Assembly: GCA_003117195.1 (NCBI GenBank)
Contig: BDSI01000110.1
Location: 62,001 to 126,000 of the forward strand
DNA from: Eudorina sp. 2006-703-Eu-15
Taxonomy: Eukaryota > Chlorophyta > Chlorophyceae > Chlamydomonadales > Volvocaceae
Length of the DNA stretch: 64,000 bases
Direction: 5' to 3'
Part shown: piece after piece, positions 1 to 14,800 of the stretch
How the letters are laid out: every line of letters starts with the position of its first letter
Position numbering within the stretch: position 1 is the stretch's first letter
Notes under the pieces: model-generated
What the model was told of the DNA's origin: nothing
What the model saw: only the letters and a program-made list of their open reading frames with translations
The model's database searches: none
Position numbers and translations under genes: made by a program

Positions 1-1960
<1,960 letters not shown>

Positions 1961-3248
1961 ATGCAATCATTACGAAGCCGCACCTGTCGTTCGACTACCC
2001 TGTCGCGTAGCCCTAAGCTTCAAGCTATGGGTTTGTGGGGTTTGAATAGCATGTTTAGCTTCATCGGAAAGCCACAAGGTTGCAAACTTGCTCCTAAAGA
2101 GGCCCCGCCCGGAACAAAGCTGGCTACCTTCGCCGGTACGCTTCCATTACTGGAACCCGCAATTTGGCCGAGAACACAATCCCATAATCTAGCAATAGTC
2201 ATATCGGCTTGGTGCGGCGTGACCCAGTGCGTCTTTCGCCTTCCGTGACTGCATCTTTCAGGTGGATGCTTCTGGGGCCTCGAGCTAGCCTACCAACGCG
2301 TGCCGGGCGTTATCTCTACTAGCGTGGGCTACACGGGCGGCTCAGATCCGGCGCCCAACTACGACTCCGTCTGCAGCGGCCGGACGGGCCACGCCGAGGC
2401 GGTGCAGTGCACGTTCGACCCCAAGGAAGTCACTTACGAACAGCTGCTGGACACATTCTTCGCGCGCGTGGACCCCACCACCCCCAATCGCCAGGGCAAC
2501 GACTGGGGCACACAGTACCGGTCGGCCATCTACTTCCATGACGAGGAGCAGCGGCAGGCGGCAGCGGCGCGGATGTTAGCACTGAACGAGCAGCTCAAGG
2601 CGGGTAAAGCACCTGCCCGCTGGCTGGGCACCCGGCTAGTGGTGGAGCTGCAGCCGGCTGGAGACTACTTCTTAGCAGGTGTGTGGGCGCAACACGCTCG
2701 CGTCTTGAGGTGTTGCTGGCGTTGGGCTTCGCCTAGCTTAGGGCCGAAAAGGCTTCGGAGAGGCGGATGCGCGTGCAGCTGAGAGGGGAGAGGGAGGGGT
2801 GCCTGGTAGCTGGTACCCGGCTACATGCACATACATGCATGGCGGCTTTGCGCTGATGCTTTGCGCGGCGATATGAGATTCCGGGAACCTTTTGGCTGCG
2901 GGGCATCTAGTATGCTGTTACAAGGTGGACCTTTAGTCCCGTCCGGTGGTGTGCCCTACGTGGGAGTTGGGCTGGTCGCAGCCGCAGCGTAAAGGTCACA
3001 GCAAAGCCTTACTGTAGTGTGGAATTAGCTTCGAGCGATATAAAATATGATCAGTTTCGATTTTGAACTGCCGGCCATACTTCCCGTACCCCAACCTGTA
3101 CGCCCGTGTGCCCTACCCCTTCGGTTCGTCCGTTGTTTTATCTGTCGCAGAGGACTACCACCAACAGTACCTGTCTCGAGGCGGCCGCTTTGGAAACGTG
3201 CAGTCTGCAGAGAAGGGGTGCAAGGACCCAATCCGGTGCTACGGCTGA
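1961..3248 (+). CDS. MSRA: peptide methionine sulfoxide reductase MsrA, 3 exons
   Basis: The enzyme reduces methionine-S-sulfoxide in proteins back to methionine. Proposed exons are 1961-2135, 2262-2678 and 3151-3248, with GT-AG introns and matching phases. Exon 1 ends in KLATFAG and joins exon 2 to make GGCFWG, which holds the catalytic cysteine. Exon 2 continues with a GYTGG segment, GHAEAV and the QGNDWGTQYRSAIY block, all hallmarks of the family. Exon 2 joins exon 3 as AEDYHQQYL, and the protein ends KGCKDPIRCYG, the usual plant/algal C-terminus with its resolving cysteines. The core length fits MsrA. The start is uncertain: in-frame ATGs lie at 1961 and 2027. The Ser/Arg-rich segment after 1961 could be an organelle targeting peptide. 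Confidence 0.93.
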
Positions 3249-3980
3249 TTTGTTGCAGACTATGCCAATCATTCTTCTTTCATCTATTGCTTTGGTACAG
3301 TCTTCCAGAAGGCGGGTTCGTGCAGTCGTTCATCAAGTAGCAAGGAGATTCGGGAAACTAGTACCTGCTACTGCGTAGCCGTTGTTAGTTAGTTCAATAT
3401 CCGGGGGAACCCCCAATTCCTTACATGGGAGATTCTCTTGTTTTTTCGTATGAACTCAGTTTATCAAAAATATTGTTTCAAATTGTCACTCTGGGAGTCT
3501 GGCACTCTGGCCTGCCGGACGAGTACAACAAGCTGTTTATCGTTGATCGTTGCCTCCAATGCCTCACAATTATTTCATTGTCACTGTATAACTGTAACGC
3601 GGAGCTTGTCAACACACCTCGTCATTGCTATCAGCCTTTGTAGAGGCCCCCAGCCCAACTGTCTACCCGCAGTCGAAGGGTTCACGCGAATAAACTGGTT
3701 TATTTAATAATTCATTATACGTTTTGGGATTCACATATCAGCGGTGTCCCAGGCGACATGTAGCTTGCATTGGTATGCCGTCGCTTCGAATTGCGTACGC
3801 AGCGCGGACCACAAGCGATACCCCTGACAAAGGATAGGTGCAGTTTACTGAACCTTGGTAGTTTCTACCGACTCTTACATATGTTATGGGCATCCACACA
3901 GCTTCGGCGCGAAATGCATTACTTCCACGGACCTTCTTCAAGCGGTCATACTACGCTGTCTGACACGTGGCGCCAACAAA
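3249..3980. other. spacer between MsrA and MYND genes
   Basis: This 0.7 kb is AT-richer than its surroundings and carries no exon I can support. It should contain the MsrA 3' UTR and the promoter or 5' UTR of the next gene, which lies on the same strand. Confidence 0.6.
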
Positions 3981-6018
3981 ATGTCAGGCGCAAAGCCTTT
4001 CCTGTGGTTCGGATGTGCGGACGGCACGCTCACAAAGGCCGAGGTGACGACGCCGCGAACCCGGCTCGCACGGGAGTTGCAAAGCATCATCAGCTACATG
4101 GCGCAATGTGACCTTGGTAAGCCCGCTGGCGGGGAACGCAATCATTGGTCCAGAGCCCAACGCGTGCCACCAGGCTTCCGTACATCACGTTGGGTGAGTG
4201 ACATCAACTAATCCCAACGGTCCGCCTTCCATGCTGCTCCCTCCCCACAGAGAAATCGAACGAACCTGTCGTCGTCCTCTTCAGCCGCCTCTCCCCTGAC
4301 GTCATCCGCTCGGGCGTTGCATTACCCGGCGGCAGCACGTCCACGAAGGACTGCCCCACAGCCCCGCCACCCACCGGCGATGTCAGCGCGACGGAGTTCT
4401 GGCGCGTGCAGGCCCTTAGCCGCGCTATAGAGGAGGCGCGGGAGAAGATGAATCCGCGCTTCATCATGGTGGTCTCCGTGCAGCAGCCTTGGCTGTGGAC
4501 GTTCGTCTTCCTGCGCAGCCATGACAACCTGCGCGCTGCGCTGCACCGGCTGGCGCCCAACGCCGTACAGCTGCTGGCGGACAGGCCGCAGGCGGTGACC
4601 CCGGGCCTGCTGATACTCGATGATCTGACACCCGGTCAGGACGTCCTGCAGCGCCTCAGGCCCCGCATCTCTCATGAGCTGCGGCCGCTGCTCCTGTGGA
4701 TGGGCCATGAGGACATGGAGAGCCCACACGAACACGTTGTCGTGCTGTACGTGTGCACCGACGTCAGAGCCCTTGCGCAGCGCTTTGTCGTCGCACCAAC
4801 GGACCAGCGCAGGGGCTCCGCCACTGCCATCGGCGTTGGCGGCATCGCGGCGCTGAATCTGCAGCAGAGCCTGGCGGAGCTGGGAGACGCGGACCTCCAG
4901 CGCATGCTGCTGGCCAGGGACAGGCTGTACGACGTGGTGCACGTGTTGCAGCCGCGGCTGGTGGTCCTGGTGAACTGGCTTGTGGATCCGGACAACTGGC
5001 TGCTGGTCCTCTGCAGGTGGGAGGAGGGAGGTGCCCGCGCGACTCTATGCGTGTTACATGCTAGCGAGCGTTGAATTCAACGTGACGAGGAGGGACGGGC
5101 AGGTTAAGGGGAGGGGGGGGGCACCGGAAAGCTGTCGCAACGCCCTCCGCGCTGGTGGCAGGCATGCTGATGGTTAGGAGGTCAGGGCTGGGACGCTGGG
5201 TATGTCGCGCGGCACCTACGGGCGACTCACGAGCCTCCAGGCCCAGCAGTCGAGGCTGGGGGCCGCTGGGGGGGAAGGGGCTTGGCCGATGCCGTAGGAG
5301 GTTGTCTGCTGATTGGGGCGTCTGTGTGGCAAACGTCCCCCAAGTGGGTTTTGTCCTTCGACTTGGGCCTGTTCCCCGGAACGAGGTGTTTCCCTAGTAA
5401 GTAGTAATGCGGGCCCAGGGCGGACCTTCGGTGCGGCTGTGTAGCTCGATGCGCCTTCTGGGGCGCGGGTTTTGTTTCAGTGTTGCTATTTTCAAAACGG
5501 GGAAATAAATAAATCCCGGGGGTTTCCGCCCTGTCCCCAGTAGCCGAAAACCTGAGAACAAAATGTACGACAGGGGCGCACATGGTATGGTAACCGCCAG
5601 GCGCTGCCGCATCCGACGGCAACGCCGCTTGTCCGACGCTGCCGACGCTTCGTTCCCCCTTGCCCCCCTCAGGGACCAAGGGCGCCTGGCTGCCGTGATC
5701 AGCAAGATCTTGCCGCCGACCAAGGAGGTGTGCGTCTGGGCGCCCCGACACCTGCCGCAACCCGCGGGTGGCAAGGTCGCGGACTTCTGCTACTCGAACG
5801 CATGTCCCTTGCGGGGCCAAATCCAAGCCGTGCAGTTCTGTCCCGGGTGCCAAACGGCCAAGTACTGCAGCGCGACGTGCCAGGCCGAGCATTGGAACGC
5901 GGGGCACTGCAGGTTCTGCCCCCGGCTGCAGGCAGCCAAATTGCGGCGCGCGACGGTGGCGGCCAAGAGCGGCATGACGACAGCGCGATCGTCGACCTCG
6001 ACGAGCAAGAAGCGGTAG
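3981..6018 (+). CDS. MYND-type zinc-finger protein, 3 exons
   Basis: Exons at 3981-4116, 4251-5016 and 5673-6018 join in phase: the exon 1/2 junction reads AQCDLEKSNEP and the exon 2/3 junction LVLCRDQGRL. The first ~340 residues are unrecognised, with hydrophobic stretches such as RLVVLVNWLVDP but no clear catalytic motif. The C-terminus carries a MYND finger. It runs CYSNAC, then FCPGC, then KYCSATC, then EHWNAGHCRFC, so it has all eight Cys/His ligands. The first pair is C-x4-C, a spacing common in volvocine MYND proteins. The protein ends in a basic tail (SKKR). MYND fingers mediate protein-protein contacts; the target is unknown. The start is the first in-frame ATG, beginning MSGAKPF. 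Confidence 0.8.
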
Positions 6019-6151
6019 CGGTCTGCCGTCTGTCGTGGCAGCAGGGGGTGAGAGGTGCCTACCGGCCCATTCGGCGCATAGGGTCAAGGCGGCGGTCATG
6101 TAGGTACCCTAAGTCCTCAAGGTGGACCCTAAGTCCGGACCAGGCGTTTAA

Positions 6152-6222
6152 GGGGCCCGGTTTACGGACCCGTTTAACGGGCCCGGATAGCTCGCAGGCG
6201 CCTGACCGCGCATAGGCGGTCA
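6152..6222. repeat. cluster of short inverted repeats
   Basis: Arms GGGCCCG and CGGGCCC flank a spacer of about 20 bases near 6152-6186. A second perfect 7-base hairpin, TGACCGC with GCGGTCA and a 6-base loop, sits at 6203-6222. It is about 140-200 bases past the MYND stop codon, so it could form structure in the 3' UTR. Confidence 0.6.
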
Positions 6223-6816
6223 TGCGCGATGCCTGCCTAGGCAGATACGCACCGCCTCAACCTCAAGGTTCGTGCGGATGTGCATACCGAAAGAAAGAAT
6301 CTTTGCAACGAAGTAGGTCATAACTGGTGTTGTGATTCATGTTACAAGCGCATACGGTAGGTTTGACGCTGGGGGCTGGGCGAACCAACACTTGCTCGAA
6401 TTACTGTTGGCACGGGGGAGTTGTACGGGTTGCGTTGTAGTGACGGATATTAGTGGGATTCATCCTATATCACTGCCTGAACAGCAGACAGAGAACGTCG
6501 CGGTACACTGTTGAATGGCTCGTGAGCAAAGTCGAAACCCGGGGTTGATCTTGAGGATTTGTGTGACAGACGCGGGGTGCAGTGTTCTAAGACGCGTCGC
6601 CCAATCCTCGTTGAGTTGTCCATGGGTGGATGGACTTTTTGGGGCGTCATGCATCCACAGCACTCGTTGTCAATGCGTGCGGCAGTAGCAGTGTTGCATA
6701 GGTGGCGACTGGAATTTACACACTCTACATGGGTGCTTACGGCGTACCGTATCGAGGGATCATGCCTCTAATGTTTCAGGTTTGCGCGCATTGGGGCAGC
6801 TCAAATTCGCACGGCT

Positions 6817-6855
6817 AGAGATTGTCCGCAAGAGATTGTCCGCAAGAGATTGTCC
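6817..6855. repeat. 14-base tandem repeat, 2.8 copies
   Basis: The unit AGAGATTGTCCGCA is present at 6817-6830 and 6831-6844, followed by a partial third copy to 6855. The copies are identical. No gene is recognised around it. Confidence 0.9.
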
Positions 6856-7637
6856 TTGAATCGGCTCCCCGCCCCGAGCAGTGATCAATTCATCTCAACA
6901 GAAATGGATTGGCTGCGAGACTCTAGCCGCCAGGGGTCGCTGAGCGGACTGCATGCGGCGACTGCAACGGCTTCGGTGTCAACACCTACCGCATCAGGCC
7001 GCCGTGTTGCCAACCACGATCCCGTGTGGAGATCCAAACGCATCGCTTGACCATGAGCCAAGTGCTGGGTTTGCGTCCGATTCCCACCCTATCACCCAGT
7101 TCAGACCGCTGCTGAGATTCGCAGCCGGGGATCGTTTCCCCGATGTTTGTTGCAACTGTGTTGCAACAAAATTGTAAACACCCCAACCCAAGATCCCATC
7201 CTTCAACCGAAGCTCGAAGTGATTCGTCACCCTAAGGCTCGAGTACGACTTGCACACCACGAACCCACACAGCGTCCGGCCGGACCTTGGCAGGACAGGC
7301 TACCCAAACCCAGCACACATCGCTATACGTCTCCATCACATCACCCCCATGTCCTGTCCTACAGAAAGTGCATGTCAAAAACCAACGAGCACGCGGCGTG
7401 CTGGAGAATGTCTTCAACAGCGTCGTGTTCTACCTAGACCAGTCCCCCGCTCTGCCCAGGAAGGTAAGGGTCCAACTGTCCGCACTGCCCAACAGCAGAG
7501 CACGCTACCTCCCCGTCATTCGCATCTCATTCCCTGGCATGAGACGCAACGTCATGGTATCCAAGGCGTCCGCGCGCACACACCCCCATTGGATCACAAG
7601 CCCCTCACAGCACAGCAACCCAACATGGACCCCAGTT

Positions 7638-8830
7638 TCACGTGTTCAAGTCATCAAAATCCTCCACGTCGTACTCAACTTCGCTCCGTGCCATACGCCG
7701 CGGGGGCGGCTTTCGGGCCGGCTGCTGCTGCTGCCGGCCCGAAGCCCGTTTCCCGGCGGCCGCCGGCGGTGGCTGCGTTGCGGCCGCAGACCCGCCCCGT
7801 CTCCTCCCGACGGCAGCCGGCGGCTGCGCCTCCTCGTCGCTGGAGGCCGAGGCGCTTCCTCGTCCTCCCGACCGCACACCGTCCTCCTCCTCTTCCTCCT
7901 CCTCGCTCTCCTCGGAGTCAGCCAGGGCGCGCTTGCGGTTTGCCAGGATAGCAGCCGCCCGTGAGCCAACGGGCGGCTTTGTCCCGTTCGCCTGCTTCGC
8001 TACAGGAGCGGCATCAGCGGTGGCAGTGCCCCGTGTCCGTCCCTGCGCGCCCTTGGCCGGCTGCGCCTGCTCCTCTTCCCCGCTGGAGCTCCCGTCCTCC
8101 TCCTCCTCCTCCTCCTCAGACTCAACCCTGGCGCCAGACCGCCGGCTCGGCCGTCCAGAGCCAGTCCCTGCGGCCTTGGCAGCCGCCGCCGCGCCACGGG
8201 TGCGCTTCGCCGGCCGCGCGTCTTCGTCGTCCTCCTCTTCACTGGAGTCCTCCACTTCTTCCTCCTCCGCCTTCTTCAGCCGACTGGAGCGCCGCGTTGT
8301 CCGCTGACCTTTGCCGACATTTCTTTGCAGGCGGGCTGACGCTCGACTAGGTCGTTTGCGCTTCCTTCCGCCGTCTGAAGACTCCTCCTCCTCTTCGTCC
8401 TCCTCTTCCTCCTCTTCGTCTTCCTGCCCATCCTCCGAGCCCGACGCCGACGCGTCCGCGTCGCTGCCCTCCTCCTCTTCCTCCTCTTTTTCTTCTTCTT
8501 CGTCATTGTCATCGTCCGCCGCCACTTCGCCCTCTTCGGATTGCTCTTTGTGCCTCCCTCGGCCTTTCCCGCTGGCTGGGGGCCGCTTGGCCTGGCCCTT
8601 GGCGGCGGCTGTGGCGGCCCGCTTGCCGCGCTTCCGGTCGACGATTGCGTTCTCATCGTCCTCCTCCTCCTCCTCGTCCTCGACGCTGCGCTGGCGCTTC
8701 TGGCCTCGACCACCAGCGCCCTTGCCGCCGCCAGCCTCCTTGCCTCCCTTCGTCGCGATGTTCGTGGCGAGCAGCGCCGCGGCCTCCCGGCTCCGAACAT
8801 TCGAGATGTCTGCGGACGACATAGGCAGAT
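7638..8830 (-). other. acidic/basic low-complexity C-terminal tail of the MBD9-like protein
   Basis: About 390 residues alternate Glu/Asp/Ser blocks with Lys/Arg-rich blocks such as RKRGKRAA and KRKRPSRAS, ending SEVEYDVEDFDDLNT. The tail has nuclear-localisation-like basic clusters and casein-kinase-like acidic serine sites. The opposite strand is open too because GAG/GAA runs read as Ser/Leu codons. Confidence 0.75.
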
Positions 8831-11800
8831 CATATGACGCCGTCAAGAAACGCATGTCCACATCTTCGCGCGCCACGCCCTTTCCAACCAAATGTACGGC
8901 ATTTTGGTTTTTATCTGGTGCTCTGATGTGAGGCCTCATCGATTTGGGATGGATGTGGCGGGTATCGCAACCGCGCAAGGAAGCTTGTGCAGGCCTCCAT
9001 TTGCACCGTAAGTATCAAACGCCCTTCGCTGGACCGTTCACCAGACACTTCAACAACACTACCCGGTCACTCACCGGGTAGTGCCGCGGCCGCTGCACCG
9101 CCCCGCCGTGACGAGTACCGCTCTGGCGGCGCCGCGACCACGGTCTGCTGCTTCGTCGCCGCGGTCTTGTCCTTCTTGCCCGCTGCTCCCTTGGCCGATT
9201 TAGCCGCTCCCGCGAGAGGCTCCGCCGCCGCAGCTGCGGCCTGCTGGTGCCGCGCCGTGATCTGCTTGCGGATGGCCCCCTGGAGGCCGCCTAGGCGGAA
9301 CCAGACCGCCGCCCACGTGGTGCACAGCTCCGGGTGCTGGGCTGGCATGCAGTAGAGCCGCCAGTGCGGTCGGAAGGCCTGGCGGGGGGACGAGAGTTGG
9401 GAGGCAGGAGGACATGGCGGTGTCAAGAGGATACGGCATCAGTCCTCTGGTCCCCGCGCTAAACACCGCACTCTTTGCGCTGGCAGGTAGCGCTCGACCA
9501 GGCGGCGAAGGGCAACGGGTACAGACTCTGGCGCGGTCACACAGATGATGGACCCAGAACCACGGCCACAACCATGACCCGTGCGAAATATAAAATGCCG
9601 TCAAGACATGAAAAGGAACAGCACTTGGGTGATGTGCTGGTATGGTAAACCTCATCATGGGCGTTCACGATCCGCGCAAGATCCCAGCCGTGCGCGGACC
9701 TAGCGTGCTTCAGGTGGTGGTGTTTCAATACCTGTGCGCGCATCACGCGCAAAAAATCCAGACCGGATCTAGCGCCCCAAGTAACCGCGCCCCCCTCCCC
9801 GCGGTGACGCACCTCATCCACGAGCATCGCCTCCAGAACCGTCAATGCAGCACACAACTGCTCCGGCGTGGACGCCGTCCCCACGAAGTCGCACCACCGC
9901 TCCTGGCGCGCTTTCGATCCCCAGAAGCTCGAAAACGCCTCCGCGGGAAGACCGCGGTGCAGCGCCAGCAACTCCGCCCGCAGCGCCACGGCCTCCGGGG
10001 AATCCGTGGGCGCAGCCCCGGACGCGCCCTTGTCGGCGTTCGCCTCGGGCTGCGCGGGAAGGCTGCCTTGCCGGGTGGCGCCGCCGCGGGTCGCAGCGGC
10101 AACGGTCACGCAGGGGCACAGCACCTGCGGTGGTGGCAGTGGCGGTGGCGGCGGCTCACTGCCGCCGCGGCCTCCGTTCGCCGCACCCTCCGCAGGCTGT
10201 TGCTGGTCCTGCGGTTCCGAAGGCCGTTCTGTCGCGGCTGTCTGCTGCTGCTGCTTGCCACTGGCTGCCGCAGGCGCCTGAGACGCCGCGATGCGGTCGC
10301 GCGCTCGAAGCAGCGCAGTCCGCAGCGGTCCCTCGCGCAAGCCCTTTGGGTTGAGCCAGCCGACCAGCGCGTTTAGCTGCTCTGGCGTGTGGAACACAGC
10401 CCAGGATCGCCCGGGGATGGCGTCGACTCCAATGGCTACCACCCGCGGCCTGGACCGCTCCTTGGGTAGACCCCACTCGTCCAGCTCGGGCTCCTCGCCA
10501 GCGGGCTGCCCGCTGGTACCGTCGCCAGCAGCAGCATCCTCGCTGCCCCCGCCCGTCGTCCGCTTCTTCTCGGCCTCCAGCTTGGCCTTGCGGGCTTGCT
10601 CCTCGTCCTCTTCCTTCTTGCGCGCCGCCTGCCGCTGCTCAAAGGCTTTGGTGGCTGCTGCCTGCTCCGCGGCCACGTGCCCTGGCGGCAGCTGCTCCAC
10701 GAGGACGACCCCTTGTGGGCCCTGGGGGTCAATGTGGTCCGCGCCCAGCCACCAGTACCTGCAGCCGCACGAAAAACTCAGTAAGCAGAGACCCGGGCAG
10801 ACCATGCATTACGACGATGGGTGTATGGGTGCAGGGCGCGACGCGACGCGACAGGAAAGGGAGGCCTCCAAAGGCTGGCGGTGCACTCGGCCTTCATTCC
10901 TATTAGCTAGCCAGGCGGGATGTGTGGCTGCCCGTGTATTGATTGCCGGAGAGTGATCGCGCAGGTCAGCAGCAATACAGGCTGAATGGACGCGACCCCA
11001 CATCGAAACCCATGGCATGCAAACAGAGTCCTTGGTACGCCCATCAGGCCATCACACGGGCACACGAACCTGCTGCCGTGCCGGTCCTCGCCCAGCGCCT
11101 CTTGCCGCACACTGAGGCCCTCCACCTTGGCCTCCAGTGCCATAAGCTGCCTGAGTTCCTCCTCGGGGAGCACGGAGAGGTCGGTGGGCCGACGTGACCC
11201 CCGCGACTTCGCAGCTGCATGAGACGCAAGGAGCGGGATGGCACACGCGAGGGGATGGCGTCGCGCCCGCATCCAAAGGACGGCCAGCGCCGGCCACAGA
11301 GAGCAGAGGCGGCGTCGCGTTGCGGCACCGAGTGCAATTAATCTACGGTACCAAGCAAAGCAACTCCGTGGGTCGGCGTGACCGCATGCTCGGGAGGCCG
11401 AGCAGGGCTTTAAATTTACAAAGCGCGGGCGGCGACGTATGGTCTCCTTGAGCGAGAGGGTCAGACACCCGCCGTCGCCCCGACTCTGTTCCGATCACCG
11501 TCCGGTTGAAGCGTCCTCCCCCCGCGAGGGAGAAGGGCAGCGGACCCACCGCCCACCTGTTGCCTCCTTGCCGTCCTTTGCCTCTTGCGTGCCGCCCTGT
11601 TCGTCTGGAGCTGCCTCATCGTCCTTGTCCGCCTTTCCAGCTGCCTCCTTGCCCTCCTTGTCCGCCTTGCTGCCCTTGGCGTCCTTCTTCGCTGCGTCCC
11701 CCTTGCTGCCTTTTGCTCCTTTGCCGGTGGTCGTTGCACCGGTGCCAGACCCAGCGTTTGCGTCCGCCTCGTTGGCCGCCTTGGGCGCATTTTCCTTCTC

Positions 11801-14800
11801 GGCCGCGGCCTTCTTAGCAGCCGCTTGCTCCTCCTGGCATACGGCGGAAGCGGCAGGACGATGCGGTAAAACGCAACAGACGTAAAGTCAGGACTTGCGC
11901 CAGCGGCCCAGAAATCGACGGCTTGGTACCAGCACAGCAACAAGCGCTTCTTCCCCTTTGCTGCGGTGGTCCCGCAGGTATGATAGCCCGATCGCCCACA
12001 TAATGATCGTGGAAAACATCAGTTTCTCAGGTCCACGGCCATGACGTGTAGAGTTTAGGCTTGGGCCCTACAAGAACTCCTGCGGGAGTCCTGAACCGGC
12101 TGTAAACCATGACCACTAGTGACATTAAGAGTACAAACCGAACGCCCTGATGCTCGCGCACATACATCGTCCGCAGGTTAATATGTTAAGTATATCAGGA
12201 GTATATTGGTATTTGGTTTGGGTCGGGCGCGTCTCTTCTCGAAGTACACCGTCCGTCCCTGCCGACCTGTATTTGGCGCGCCTTGGACCGAATCGCGTTG
12301 GCCTGCACCCGCGCCTTCTTACGGTCCTCCACAATGTCGTCTAGCGATTTCCGCAAGGCGTTGGTGTCCATCGCCAGATCGCACAGCGTGGACAGCAGCG
12401 CCAGCCGCCGTGAGGGAGTCCAGCCGCCCGGCCCCGCGCCGGCGCTCTCCGCGGCGGCAGCCGTGATGGCGGGGCTCGCAGGTACCCCGGTGGCGTAGTC
12501 GTAGTTCCCGAGGAGCTGGGCCAGGTGAATCAGGCCTGCAGCGCAGGGGGGGAGGCCATTGAAAACGCACGCGACTGAGTCACCTGGCCGCAATCGGTGC
12601 TGCATCGGCGACGACAAATCGCCGAAGAATCCGCTGACGTAACACAAACCATCCTGTGTAGGAGCGCCATGTGCTCCAGGGGCGTGCCGCAGAGTAGGAA
12701 ACGAACGGGAGGGTTCATGCCTCATGCCGCAGCAACGGAGACGGGCGAGCGCGTCCCCTGCCCCGCGCGACCAACGAGCGGGAAACGCCTGTGTGCATTT
12801 CTGAAGCTGCGCTCATCCTTCGAAGCCGCGCCCATCCTCTACGCACATGCCGATTGTATCGGAGTGGAGCCCACACCAGTGACAAGGAAGGCGGCCTCTT
12901 TTGGATCACCAGCTGTGGATTTCCCAAAAAAGGGTGCAGTCGCCGCCATACGACGAGAACAACGCAGTGCTCACCGGCCAGCTCCTGGAGTCCAGGCCGG
13001 CTGTTCGCCCGCAGCGCTACCCGCGGGCCCTCGGGTACATCCGATGGAACTCTCAAGGGCGCCTCGCCCAACTCGGTCCGTGACGCGCCGGAGCAGCCGT
13101 TAGCAGCCGGCATCGCGGGCGCGGCCGCAACCGCCAGGGCGCCGCGTGGTTGCGGTCGCCGCGCTGCAGCCCGATCGTGCAGATCCGAGACGAGGTGGCT
13201 GTGGCTGTGGCAGTGCTGGAAGGCGGGCGAGCAAGGCGCGCTTCCGGAGGTCGGGCCGTCGCCGTCGCTCGGGGAGACGGAGGCTTCCCCCGCTGCGGCT
13301 GCACGGCTAGGGGTGGCGGCGTCGCAGCTGGTTGCGCGCGGGGCTCCAGACGCGTCTGCACTCTCGTTGTCGCCCTGCATGCAACCATTTTTTGGGTTAG
13401 TGTAATCATCAGAGATTTTATTATCAGAAATATTATAAGGGATATTTTCAGAGATTTACTTGGGTGACGCTGATTGTGCCGTTGCGGCAGTTGGCAACCG
13501 GCGCGCTGCAGCGGTACCTGCACTTTGCTACCTAGAAGCGATCTGGTCAGGTCACACATCGACCCAGATCATATGAAGCACAGAACGTTCCATGGAGATA
13601 GACTGCGTCTGGCTTTGCTCACCTTCGGAAGGCCCAGACCGCGGGCAGTGCAGGACGAGCAAAACCATGCGCCCTCCGGCACCTGTCCCAGCGGTCACAC
13701 CCAGGCGAACATGTAAATCCAATGAAGCCATCCCAAGACGGTCAAGGCAGCGGGGGAGGGCGGCACACGTGCTGAGCAGCGGGTGCAGTGATCTGCATAA
13801 CCCTGTCGTTCCGTTGATCCACAGCATGCCGCTTCGCACGCACCGGGAGACGGCGTGGTGAACCTGACGCACCTCAAGCAGCGGCGGCTCCACGCAGTAG
13901 CAGTGGTACTCGCCGTCGCAGCCATCGCAAAGGAGGATGCGGTTCTTGTCCTCATCCAGCCAGCACACCCTTTGGGGGGCACATCGGCCATGGCGGACAA
14001 TGTCAGGGTCACTGCTGTCGGGTCAGATCAGCGTGGTGGTGAGGCACCGGGGATCAAATAAAAAAGAAAACCCAGCGGGGAGTCCGCTGGGCGGTAGGCA
14101 GGCAGTCACAAGGGGTGTGCCCACGACTGGCCCATCACGCGGCAGCTGCACATGCGCTCCGTATCTACCACCGGCCACCACTACCGTGCAATTGCCAAAC
14201 GACTGTCGAGCATTACCCGACCATTCAATACAGCGCGTTCCTGGCCCCACGCCATCTCCTGCTGATTTCAACCCGTACAGCCGGCGCCGTGGATCGGTTC
14301 CTTGCCATCCACGCCATCCCACGCCATCCTGCCGGCATTCAGACCTGCAGCCATCGCGTGGGTTGAACAGCCGCGTGGGGTCATCCAGGCTGGAGGGGTC
14401 TCCGTCCTCCTCCTCGTCCGCGCCCTGCCCGCTCTCCTCCGCCTGCTGCTGCTTGCGCTTCCGTGAGCTGCGGCCCTTCTTCGACTTGCTGCTCCCTTTT
14501 CCGCCGCCCTTCCCGCCACCGCTGTCGCCGACATCCGCACCCGCATCTGCTTCCTGCATCTCGGTGTCAGCATCGGCTCCCGGCTTGGGCGCCGCCGGCA
14601 AGGCCAGCGTCGTGTCAGGGTCTGACAGCAGCTCGTCCAGCTTCTTCTCCGCGACATCCGCCAGGGAGGCCTCAGCGTCCTGCAGCGGGAACCGCAAGGG
14701 CGGCTCGACGACGGCATGTAGGGTCTTGGTGGTGCGTGGGGCACCGGAAGAGGACTGGGCGCGCCCTACTGGCTTGAGACCTTGGGCCCGATCCGCAACG

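Larger units (their letters stand above)
6019..7637. other. gene-free spacer between convergent genes
   Basis: This 1.6 kb lies between the 3' ends of the MYND gene (+) and the MBD9-like gene (-). I find no exon with convincing splice sites. It contains a cluster of small inverted repeats at 6152-6222 and a 14-base tandem repeat at 6817-6855. Confidence 0.55.

Noticed and set aside
7642..8931. Plus-strand serine/proline-rich frames
   Set aside because: They are the antisense of Glu/Asp and Ala/Lys codon runs in the acidic tail of the MBD9-like protein.
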